From Undaria pinnatifida (lineage: Eukaryota; Sar; Phaeophyceae; Laminariales; Alariaceae): a stretch of DNA of 64,000 nucleotides. The notes below the pieces were generated by a model that was not told the DNA's origin, searched no databases, and saw only the letters and a list, made by a program, of their open reading frames with translations. Position 1 is the first letter of the stretch. The number at the start of each line of letters is the position of its first letter. Shown here in pieces: positions 48,651 through 59,100 of the stretch. The DNA is taken from assembly GCA_012845835.1 (NCBI GenBank), contig JABAKD010000024.1:8087103-8151102 (forward strand). The letters run 5' to 3'. The position numbers and the translations under genes are program-made.

Positions 48651-51600
48651 ATGAAATTCCTCGCCGTCCTCCTTTCTTGGCTGGGAGTCGCATCTGCCTT
48701 CCTTCTCTCTCAAGCACCTGGTCCTGGTATCGCAGAACATCATCGCGTTTCGCCGCGAGAGGCATCGAGTACAAGTACGAGTACACATAGCCGTGGACTC
48801 GCAACACAACATCGCTGCGTTTCGCTGGGGGCTTTGGGTACGACCACACCTAGCCGTAGTCCCCCAACGCGTTCAGCACGTTGCATTTCTTTGGCGGCAT
48901 CAGCGTCGAGTACATCTAGTAAAGCACCCCCTAGCGGAGATGAAGATGCTGTGGTGCAATTTCGCGCTGCTCTACCCGAGGAGGACGGGGCGATCCGTCG
49001 CATCCTCGCTGGAATGCTGATGAATCCCATGTCAATCGACGTCAAGAACTTCGTTTGCGCTGAAAAAGAGGGTCTGCTTGTTGGATTCGGCCAGGTATGC
49101 CTGCTTTCGCGCAGCACTCGTTTTGACGCGTCCGCGTTGTGCAGAGGTGATAGACTCATCGCCCGAACTGCTACCTAGATCCTCCCGCATGTGCATCATG
49201 TGAATGAAACGCCAAGTAAGTGCAGCCCGCAGCAGCAACAGCAGCTGCTGCAGCAGCAGTCGCAGCAGGGCTGGATTCGCTTATGCCTTGAGCAAGGCCG
49301 CCTGCCGGACGTGATTCGCGATGGTTTAACTTTATTGACAACATTATTAACAGATGCAAACCATCGCCGTGGGCATCGCACAAACTGCACTGATAGCTGT
49401 AGCGGTAGGTGCACGATACATGAGAGAATCGCTCTGTCATAGCTCTATGACACCTACCTGATGCACATAATGTTTTTACCGCACTTCACGCTCGCACCGG
49501 TATCAGCACACTTCGTGCGTGGTCTTCTAATTTGAAACCCTCGTGTTCAATGTCAACGGAAACTATATATGGAACCGTCTAACTGCCGTAGCAGCGTACG
49601 ACTATTGCTTGTACCAGGCACCTCTTACTGGTAGTAGTTTTGTACTGAGCGGGTTTGTCCCACTAACTTGTTAGTTAAATCTCAGCCTTCGTTATTTAGC
49701 CCCCGTTTTCTTGCTAGCAACAGGTGCTATTAGTAGTATCCGTGTGTGTAATATTTCACTTCAACGTTGACCACGCCGTGTTTCTTGTCTCTGGAGCCGC
49801 CTTCACCGCAATTCTGAATTATGATATAGTCTGTCCGGTTAAATTTTCCCACGATTTCCGAAAAAACCCTCCCGAATTATTGCGAGCGACTGACGTACCC
49901 CCTAGTGACATAGCTTATATCGTGTGAAAGCTCTGTTTCAGGCGGATCGATTGATCGGAGCAGATTTTTTTTTTTTTTTTGTTGCCGAGAAAATCGCGAT
50001 TCCGTCGAGATTTTGCCAGATTTTGTACAGTTTTAGTTGATGGAGTGTGAAGTCGATTTTTTTTTTTAGACCGGTTTTGAGCGTATTAGGTCGAGGAGCT
50101 CACGACGACTCAACTCAACTTTTTTTTCGCTGATATACAACGGAGAAAAGGGCGAAAAACCTCATTTCCGGCGGCCTCAGTGTACAGTTTTTTGGGGAGA
50201 AACGAACCGATAGATGTCGAAAAACTCAACGGATTCGGACGAATTGGACCTGCAGCTAGGGACGTTTTTTTTTTTTTTCCGAGAAAAAATCATTTGAAGG
50301 AGAAATGGCGCGTCAAAGTTTGGTATGCTCACACACCACATACAACCACACCACACGCCTACAACCCACCTACAGCACACCACACAGCAGTCCCATAGAC
50401 CCCTCTGAGGGACCACCCAAGCCCCCAAACATGACTGGGCGCGGGCGTCCTAAGAATAGGAAGCCTGGCAGCTCCCAAACACGAACAGCTGGCCGGTTCG
50501 GCGGGAAAAAAGAGGACCCTACACCGCCACACACTGCGGACACTCCACCAGAACATGACGACGACACATGTTACGAAGGAGACGAAGAGGAAAACGGAAC
50601 TCGGATATTCGATGCATATTTAACAGGTTAATGGAACGCTAATGCATCCATGGGTTACGGGGCAATATTCGGGATAATATGTATCGTTTCGGGCTAATAT
50701 GTGTCGGTTCGGGGTAATTTCGGGGTAATTTTCACCCAAAAACGGCCAATTTCACCGATTTTTTTTTTTGACCCCGGATTTCGATGCTTCTCGACCGTGC
50801 GGTTCTTGTCAACCTATTTTCGCGTTCCAACTCTCAAAAACAAGCGAGAAAAAGTGGGGGTCACGTTGTGGGAGAATTTAACCGGACAGACCCTACGAGA
50901 TAAGGTATGAAAATCGGGGAATTTGGTTTGGCCCCCGTGTGCTTCCAGTATTATGAGACGGAAAAAAAAAAAATGCCCAAAACACTTCTGTCTAACCCTA
51001 ACCCTAACCCCGACCCCAACCCTACCCATAGAACTTTGGCCGGGAAAAATCCAACTTTTTCTTCTGTTGAAAATTTGGTCGACCACATTAAAGCCCATAC
51101 ATAAGATATTCCCCAGTTTCTGTACTCCATCCTAGATAATAATCTAGACGTCTCGTAAACGCTACTGCTTCTCTCCAACATAACATCAAGGTGAGAGCTA
51201 TTATTGTCGGATCACAGTTCGAACTGGCAAGCCTCCATGTCGGTGACTCTTTATAGGTGTTGTACATGATCGTTATCTTGCTGGGAATGTCGACCTCCGC
51301 CGTGTTTCTCGACTCTCGACTAAGCAATGCGTACGTGCGTAACACCATCCATATATTTTTCATAAACAAAAACATCAAAGGTGAGATCAATAGGCGGATC
51401 AAAGTTCGAGCTGGCAAGCCTTCATATCGCTGAACCGCAACGTTGCCGTGGAATCGGGAGCAGCCTGGTGCGTCAACTTATCAACCAATTTGTGGAAACC
51501 CACGGGCCGGAAAAGGTATGATACACAGGGAGGCATATGCTTCATGAGAGGGGGGGGGGATAATAATTGTCGTGCATGGCCGTAGTCGTAAGACCATACA

Positions 51601-52634
51601 CCTTCGCATCCTTTCCGAGACGGAGCACCGTTCCTACTCGTAATAGAGACGCTTTCAACATTTTGGGCTGATTGCGTTTTTCCCGTGTACCTAATATTAC
51701 AAAGCAAATGTTTGTCTTAACCCCTTCCTGTTTTGAATTTTGTACCCACCATCTATCTTCTACTTATAGCGTTCATCGGGGGGGGGGGGGTGTTGTCGTC
51801 GTATCACGCGTGACCGTAGTCCGTAGAACCACAGATCGTCGCATTCCCACAATGCCGGGACGGAGCACGTCGGGTTTTACCGACCGGACAGCACAAATAT
51901 GCCTTCTGTCTGATGCAGAGTGATGTCCTCGTCGGCTGTTGTTCGTGTTCGCAAATGTCGAGCCGACCATGCATTATTCGTGAAAAGTGCAAACTGCTGT
52001 ATATCCTTATCTAGGCACGTTGTGCAGGCTAACCTCTAAGCAAACGCAACGCAGTACCAGTTGTACTCGATACCTTAAACACCCCAACCATTTATTTGGG
52101 ATAGACTACTTGGAATATGATGGGGAAAACGTAGCAGAAACAAGACTTAAGTATACCGCCCTTTCCCGCTACTGATACAAAGTGTATTCTAGCCGACTGT
52201 TGTCGTTCCTGTCTCGTGGCGTGTCTCAAACACTCGAAGGCCTCTACCTGCCCACGCTCAAGGAAACAACGATCTTCTACCAAAAGCTGGGATTCAACAA
52301 ACGACGCAGATTGATTTATTGCTCTATTCACCATCCTACAAAATGACGAAGACTTTCTTGTGTTAGTTCCAACCATAATAAATGACAAAGACATGTTTGC
52401 CGACTGTGATCGTTCTTGTCTCGTTTCGCGTCTCAACAGCTCGAAGACCTGTACCTGCTCACGCTCAAGGATACGACCAACTTCTACCAAAAATTGGGTT
52501 TCGACGTCATTCCTCCCGAGGACGCGCCGCCCGTCCTGAGAGCAGAGCGTGCGGTTGGTTCCTTCATCCAATCGTTTTTCGGCGATTCCCTCGTTTGCAT
52601 GCGTGCAAGCGTGCAACATCCGAATGGTGCATGA
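48651..52634 (+). CDS. GNAT-family N-acetyltransferase with plastid-type presequence
   Basis: Exons 48651-49094, 51405-51515 and 52440-52634 join in phase 0 to give about 249 residues. GNAT enzymes transfer acetyl from acetyl-CoA to amines; the substrate is not predictable. The start MKFLAVLLSWLGVASAF is a signal peptide with an ASA|F cleavage motif, followed by about 75 Ser/Thr/Arg-rich residues: a bipartite plastid presequence. The domain begins FRAALPEEDGAIRRIL and NPMSIDVKNFVCAE, then GFGQ, ELASLHI, the acetyl-CoA loop QRCRGIGSSLV, and LYLLTLKDTTNFYQKLGF. Between GFGQ and ELASLHI about eight residues seem to be missing relative to the family, so an unfound microexon is possible. Intron 1 carries a 1.06-kb TIR element, and exons 2 and 3 have partial copies around them. 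Confidence 0.85.
49829..50891. mobile_element. 1.06-kb terminal-inverted-repeat element
   Basis: A 24-bp terminal repeat beginning GTCTGTCCGGTTAAATTT at 49829-49852 is matched, inverted with one mismatch, at 50868-50891. The interior is rich in T runs and includes a 108-codon plus-strand frame (50305-50631) with an AT-hook-like TGRGRPKNRKPG and an acidic tail. No transposase signature and no evident target duplication. It sits in intron 1 of the GNAT gene; it is likely non-autonomous. Confidence 0.75.
50994..51029 (+). repeat. Interstitial telomere-like repeat
   Basis: CTAACCCTAACCCTAACCCC followed by degenerate CCCCAACCCTACCC. A second patch, on the other strand, is GGGGTAGGGTTAGGG at about 63694-63708. 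Both support a TTAGGG telomere type. Confidence 0.75.
51181..51248 (+). repeat. Partial copy of GNAT exon 2 start with acceptor
   Basis: About 185 bases upstream of exon 51405-51515. It keeps an acceptor-like CACAG and reads FELASLHVGD against the true FELASLHIAEP, then diverges; the acetyl-CoA loop is absent. Confidence 0.75.
51548..51880 (+). repeat. Diverged direct repeat after GNAT exon 2
   Basis: 51548-51650 and 51780-51880 both start with a G run, then TGTCGT, a GGCCGTAGTCGTAAGACCA-like stretch, TCGCAT and GACGGAGCAC. It lies in the GNAT intron between exons 2 and 3. Confidence 0.6.
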
Positions 52635-53275
52635 GCGGAATTGATATAGTGTAACTCTTTCATTTGCGTATGTGAAAGCGTGCAACACCCGGCCTATGCA
52701 TACCCGGACCTCTTTTTTTTTTCGTGATTCCCTCGTTTTCATGCGTACAAGCGTGCAGCATTCGAGTGGTGTATGAGCGGGATCGATATATTTACGATAG
52801 GGCCACTGCGACCTAAAACCCGATATAATGGCGTTGCGGACGCAGCCTACCGTGCTCTTAGACGTATGTCCCGAGGCTGCCCCGGCCGTCGTAAAAGCAG
52901 AGCGTGTGGTTGCTTACTTCGTCCAATCGTTTGTCGGCAACTCCTTAGTTTTTGCATGCGCGTAAGCGAGCAACATCCATGTGATGCACAACCGGCGTTG
53001 GTATTCGTTTTTTTCGCAATTCCCTCGTTTGCATGCCAGCAAACGTGCAACAACATCCGAGTGACGTAAGAACGGAATCGATCCGAACGACGCCTTGCCA
53101 CCTGGCTGTTGCTGTTGCTGTTGTTGTGGAGCCGTGTGGAGAGGCTCGCTGTGGCCTAGTCGTTTTTCGGCAACTCCCTTGTTTGTATGTGTGCAAGCGT
53201 GCAAAGTCCTTGTGATGTATGAGCAGAATCGTGTGCGTGCAACATCGGAGTGGTTTATGAGCGGAATCGATCTTT
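52190..53275 (+). repeat. Partial copies surrounding the last GNAT exon
   Basis: Upstream, 52190-52310 copies the exon start (EGLYLPTLKETTIFYQKLGF) but its acceptor AG is changed to AC. Downstream, 52853-52975 copies the second half (PAVVKAERVVAYFVQSFVGNS). Five further fragments repeat the exon's 3' end (core TTCCCTCGTTTGCATGCG, then GTGCAACATCCG) at about 52650-52695, 52722-52790, 53010-53085, 53155-53225 and 53230-53272. Confidence 0.8.
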
Positions 53276-54347
53276 TTTTACAACAAGGTCGACGCCGTCG
53301 GAACCCGGATAGCGTAGCGGGCACCACTCCCGTCCCCTTTCCCGATGTAGCGACGGTAGACCCCGTGAAACAAAAGGAAGGCGCCTGTGGTATAGATCAG
53401 CCTGCGCCGTTGGCTGCTAGTCCGATGCGTTTGCCTATGCGCAGTTGGCCGCGAGACCTCGATGTGTTTGGCTATCCGCAGTTGACCTGGAGCCGCCGAT
53501 GCGCCCGGCTATGCACACAACAAGGATTAGTTGTTTGAAAGGATAATCGTCATGGTCAAGATAGTATTCAGCACTACTGAAATTGACTTAGTGTCGGGCT
53601 ATACGAAGCCGGCGTGATGAAGCTAAACTATCAATTTCTGAAGTGGCATAAAGTTTGACGATTACTTAGTCAGACGCACGCCGAAATTGCCTACTGGACG
53701 GACACGCGGATTACGCGTGATCGTGCCAAAAGGCGGGTTAGCGTGGTTGGGACACAATACGGGCTGGCGTGATTGGGCAAACAGAAGGGCTAGCTGGCAG
53801 GCGGTGGTGATTAGAATGTGCAGTAGTTGGCACGTAGACCGCCACCAGCACTGCCTTCAGTCTTGCCTTAAAGCGTGAACCATTGGCGAGTATGACGAGC
53901 TGCGTGCCGATGGCGACGCCATTACGATTAGCGACCATATCTGTACATAACGTGGTACGATTTACAAGGGTCCTTTTCGGGTATGGTTGGCTTCAAAATC
54001 GCGGGGGTGTCACCAATTGGGGAAATTAAGCTTTCCTATTTTTCACCACGTACCTGGTATGTATTATATGTACTGCGCTATAGTCTGCACATGAGTTTCG
54101 ACGGTGTGTGTGTTTGATTTGTGGATTGGACCGTTGAATACGATATATTCCGGTCTACCGTAGACCATTTGTGCCCATTTTGGCTTAAACCTAGGTGTGT
54201 CCGCATACGTCATAGAGGAAATACGATGCCCCATCATGATTCAATCTTTAGCGTTTGCCGAATAGATTATAGAGTAAACGCACGTCACGTTGCCGACTAG
54301 GCTAAGAGGACACATGAGGTGACGTGATTTGATTGGATGAGGGTTAG

Positions 54348-54650
54348 CCGGTCGCCCCGGTGGCGTATCAGGTTATCCTCGAGCCTGGTATAGGTCAGTT
54401 TCGTGAGTTCGAATCCCCCCGATTGCATACTCGTATAAATTGGTGGGGACTTTTTCTTGCGCACAAATTGACTTGCGGAAAGCGCGAGAGCGTGAGTTAG
54501 CAACATTCGATGAAAAATCGACGAGCAGTGGGATTGCTGAACCCTATGCGCGATAAAAATTGAAGGCAAGAACCGGGGGGGAGAAGGGACGACACCTGTG
54601 ACCACGGCTTGTCCAGAAGCTGGAAAGTAGAAGTGTGCGAAAAAAAAAAA
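54348..54650 (+). mobile_element. tRNA-derived SINE, full-length copy
   Basis: Starts CCGGTCGCCCCGGTGGCG; A-box-like GTGGCGTATCAGG, B-box-like GAGTTCGAATCCC about 45 bases later, a body through CAGTGGGATTGCTGAACCC, and an A(11) tail. Nearly identical to 47224-47535 over the body, so the family moved recently. Confidence 0.88.
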
Positions 54651-55349
54651 GCTTCCTTAAACTTTCCCGCTGCTGCAACAATTTTCCCACCCTATTTCCA
54701 AGGAAAAAAGTGTCGCCAAAAATGCTGGTGTGGTTTAATCGCGTAGAGATGTTCGGTTTCCCGAAGCTTCGGGTTGGCGGAGTTTTGCCGCAGCACAATC
54801 GCTAGTAGTGCAGCCCACACTGGGCTTTTGGTACGGCCACAGATACCAAAGCACCCGTGTCCAGTACGTCTGGCATGACACATGGCAAAATCTCCTCAAT
54901 GCCTTTGCGATGCGGATCTCTGCCTCGCAGTTTGTGGCCACAGAGCATGTCTCTCTCCAGGATGAAGAAAACCGGTGTGTTAAGTGCGCCGGATGTCGAT
55001 GGGGTAAAAATAACGGTTTATTGCTAACGAACACACACAATAGCAACTCCATGTTTCCTGCAACGCTACATACAGCTCATGATCCCTCAAACGTGCTGTG
55101 GGCAGAACAAAAAAAAAAAAAACTCTTATGCCAGCAATAGGAAGCAATAGAGCCAAAAAGTAACACGTACGCACCCTTTTACACGTACGACACGACGTCG
55201 GGCACATCATCATTAAAATTCTCCAAAAACATCGTACTCCACTGTAACAGCAGTGTAGTCTAGACTATCAGTACAAAATTTGCGAGCGCTACGGCTAGAA
55301 AACGGCCCCGTGCCTTCAACCCTGGAAAAAAATGCCCCCCCCCGCCCCC

Positions 55350-55600
55350 CCCGCCGCGTCCCTCTGGTGACACCGAACTCTCCAAAATTGAAAGGGATCA
55401 ACACAAGCTTCTAAATACGGGATACACAATATCTCATTTCCCCTCCCTTGTGACCCCTAACTTTCGGAAATCAAGACAAGCTTTTAATACGGGATGAAAG
55501 ACGTACTCCCCCCTCCCCTTGCGACGCCGAACTCTTGGAACTCCAAAGGAAGCCAACCTTCTATGTCCGGGACACATGAACCCCCCCACCCCCCAATAGA
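55350..55600 (+). repeat. Three-unit tandem repeat, about 80-90 bp
   Basis: Units near 55355, 55445 and 55515 share a C-rich start, CTTGTGACNCC, GAACTCT, CAAGCTT and TACGGGATA-like words. They are separated by C runs. Confidence 0.6.
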
Positions 55601-55685
55601 CACAAGATACACAAGATACCTCAACCAGACGTTACCATCGAACGGCAGATGGTCTACTGACCCGCCCAATGACAGACAGCTGTGA

Positions 55686-56160
55686 CACCTGTCACGCGAC
55701 AAAAAAAATTAGACCAGGAAGCTCTGTTACGCGACTAAGGAGAGACCAGACTGCTATATTACGCAACTAAAGTAGACCAGATAGCCGTGTTACGCGACAA
55801 AAAATAGACCCAGACAGCCCAGCTGCGCGACTAAAAAATAGACCAGACAGCTCTCTGCTTTTGAGACAAGACCAAGCTAAGACGCGAATACATGGGCCTG
55901 AGCTTGGAACTGAAGGCAGGGGAACACTCTGCTACGCAACCATTGAAATAACAGGCAGCGAAAATAAACGGGCTTGGAATTGAAACTGCAAGCAATAGAT
56001 CCTCGTCGGGCAGGTCGAGTTCGCGACTATTAATAGACCAAGCAAGGACGCAAATAAACGGGCTTAAACTTGATTCCGAAAGCAAAAGGTACTCGCAGGC
56101 CGCTACTAGACCAAGCAAAAAAACACGCGGATAAATTGGCTTGAAGTTGAAAGCAACAGT
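55686..56160. repeat. Two minisatellites next to the importin 3' end
   Basis: 55686-55860 has five units of about 38 bp (GTTACGCGACTAAAAAATAG and ACCAGACAGCTCTG). 55860-56160 has three to four longer units with ACCAAGCAAGGACGCGAATA-like starts and GGGCTTGAA cores; their ends resemble the stop-codon region of importin (TCGTGGGGC then AGGTTAGCAACT). Confidence 0.6.
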
Positions 56161-56179
56161 AGGCCCTCGTGGGGCTAGG

Positions 56180-59100
56180 TTAGCAACTGGTGGCATGCTG
56201 TATGGCCGCCTTTTCTCCTTGCGACAGACCTCCCCACGCCTTCTCCATCACCGCCGGCGGCATCGAGGTCTGGAAAAGTTAAAAGGGGAAGGGATGGATA
56301 GGTTTGGTTAGGTTGCCATGTTTTATACAGGACGGCGCCCATCGGTAGGCATCGCAAAGAGAGTGCCCTGCCTGCCCAACAAGGCGTATTGGAAGGACAG
56401 ATGCGAGTTAGTTGCGATTGAAAAGTTCTGCGGGAAGATCCCTCTCGTTCAACAATCCTTCTCTTGCATCGATTTCCTTGCACAAGGCCATGGCGCACTC
56501 GTCCATTGGCGGGTCTGAAATAATATCCTATTGAGACACGCTACCGGTATTCGCAGTATCTGTCGACATCGGTTTAAGTTTTGTATCTGGCGGTAAATAA
56601 AATAATAAAAAAACAAAGACAATGTGAGTAAGCATCGAGGTTTGGTCATAATGGTCATCAAAAAGTTTACCCCTTTTGGGACTCACCTATCGCGACACAA
56701 AGAACGCGAAGCGCAGTTTTATCGTCGGTGTCTATAAACAACGTCAGCGTGCAGCGCACGACTGTCCATCCATTATTAACACTACTCCGTTTACCATCTG
56801 GCAAATGTGTAGCGCTTGTTTCAACCATACCATCTATATGAAAAGGAAACGCACAGTCCAATCATTTGGGGTTCGAGTTATTCATCATCCCCTTGCATTG
56901 AAACCTTGCATCCAAAATCAGGACCTCTTTCATTGGAGCCCGACACATAAAAGCATCATCCCTACAGGAACTCGACATGTTAAAAGCAGCACCCGCTGAT
57001 AAAGCGGCCCGCAATGTTGTTTCTTTGTGGCTGATACCGTTGTCGTAATTTCTATTCATCAACATGTGGATACCGGATCCTACCCCCTAGATGATAACGC
57101 CTCCTTATCATCCTTCAAGTGCTGCCTTCTCGGCAGGGTCTCATCCTGAAATAGGCGTTTATTTATTGAATTTCCCAAAGGGTTGTGGGGGTTTACCTGC
57201 ATGCTCTGGAGAAGGCGCCCCATGCGCTGAGCTGTGGGGGTGTCAACACTTGCCGACTCAGAATCCTTGAGGAAGGCCTCCAGGATTTTTCCTAGCACCG
57301 TTACCACCGTCGGCACCTGCCAAACCGAAACCGTTCCCAAACGAGTGGACGTCAAACTTTCCATACAGGCTACAAGTACGAAAACGAAGGACACGCCAGC
57401 TAGCGCTGGATTGCGAATGCAATTGAGTTAAATCGACACACGACGTACATGAAAATACGTGGAAGTGTGGTGAGCTTAAGCTTTATTTTTCCCCATCTGC
57501 CGGAGGATTAAAAAAAAAAAAAAATGTCAGGTTCAAATAATGCATGCAGAATAGTCTTCCTCGCCAGTTTTGCTATTGTGTGATTTTTTGCCCGTTCGCT
57601 CGAGGGAGAAAAAAAAAAAGTTTCACGTAGCAGCTGTGGGTTGCAACTTTCCCACGGTTCAAGGAAAATGAGCTTCTCGCCTTTGACGACATGGACTGCA
57701 AGCCGAAGTCGTCTCCAAGAGTGGCGGTCAAAGCTACGATAAAAGCAATATATACAGTGTGTATGTCAAGAGTACACTGTACTATTTAATAGGTATACTA
57801 CAGCACCGTTGCCACGGTGGAAACCTGCCAAACCGGAACCGTGCACAACCGCGGCGGTTAAAAAAGTTGACACGAGTTACCCGTAAGTAATCGGAGTTGT
57901 GTCATTGTTGCAGAATTCATTGCTAAAGGGTGAACTTAAGGCTACCAATGGGGTCGCCTGCCGTGGGTCGCCACCCAGCGCAGCTGGATCAAATTAGGGT
58001 TGGGAATTCGAGTTTGAGTTTGAGTTTTGGCTATTTCTGCTGTATTCAGAGGGTGAATTCAAGGGTATCGATGACGGTACCTGCCCGAGTTCGGCACCCA
58101 GCTTAAACATGCAACTCCTTTAGAACCGCACCCATGCTTTTGGGGACGAAGCACTTGGAATAAGAGTGGACTATTTTTTGCAGTGATACCATACAATTAG
58201 GGACATTTTTATGAATGGCGTTACCTGTCCTAGGTCGCCACCCAGCACCGCCGGATCTTGCTGCTCGACGAGATCGCACAGCATCCGATGCACCACCCGG
58301 GCCTCCGTCACATCCTATGCAATGGAAATCCGACAGCGACAGAGTTAAGTGTAAACTCCGGTATAACTGCACTGACCATCCCGGGGACACAATACTTGGA
58401 AATGAAAGTGGGAATATTCTTGCAGGTTCTCGGAACGTTAACCCCTTTGGCACTTAAGACGCAAAAAAAATGACGAGAAAAAATGCCGATTACAGCATCG
58501 GCCACACGAAGCAACCCGAGCTGCTGGTGTAGGAGATGTCTTCGAACTGGAAAACAGGAAGCTGTGTGAGGCAAGCGTGAGGCATGGCGATACTCGGATT
58601 GCTTGAAGCTCTTTCCTAGACGCTTGGTTAGATCGCGCTTGTCGCTTTTTGGTCTGTATGATAAATGGGTCCCCAAAGGGCGCCACCTACAACGAGAGAG
58701 GAAACATGTGTAAGATGGTTCAAGCTGTCGCTACTGCTCTAGTAACTATTTCCGTGCAGGACACATGTAACTGTGGTCTACTTGTGTGTGATGGTCAAAG
58801 GGCGCCACCTACAACGAGAGAGGAAACATGTGTAAGATGGTTCAAGCTGTCGCTACTGCTCTAGTAACTATTTCCGTGCAGGACACATGTAACTGTGGTC
58901 TACTTGTGTGTGATGGTCGTCGCACAGTATCCGATGTACCACCCGAGCCCCCGTCACATCCTGCCGAATGGAAAACCAGTAATGGCAGCATTAAGCGTCA
59001 AGCAAGCGCCACCTACAAAGAGACCGGACCCCTCATACATATATATATAACAGGCACCATTTAATAACCGACAGTATACACTTGTGACTTTATATAATAC

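Larger units (their letters stand above)
52635..56179. other. Convergent intergenic region between GNAT and importin genes
   Basis: Holds the GNAT 3' copies, a SINE (54348-54650), a family E copy (54935-55045) and three blocks of tandem repeats up to the importin stop codon (55350-56160). No gene was recognised; a 147-codon plus-strand frame at 53095-53538 starts within repeat copies and has no signature. Confidence 0.65.

Noticed and set aside
49191-49442. Gln-rich frame after GNAT exon 1 as an additional exon
   Set aside because: It comes from a CAG run. GWIRLCLEQ could fill the gap in the GNAT fold, but splice sites and similarity are not convincing.
54348-54430. Functional tRNA gene
   Set aside because: The head has A- and B-box-like sequences but continues into a conserved non-tRNA body and poly(A) tail in two copies, so it is a SINE.
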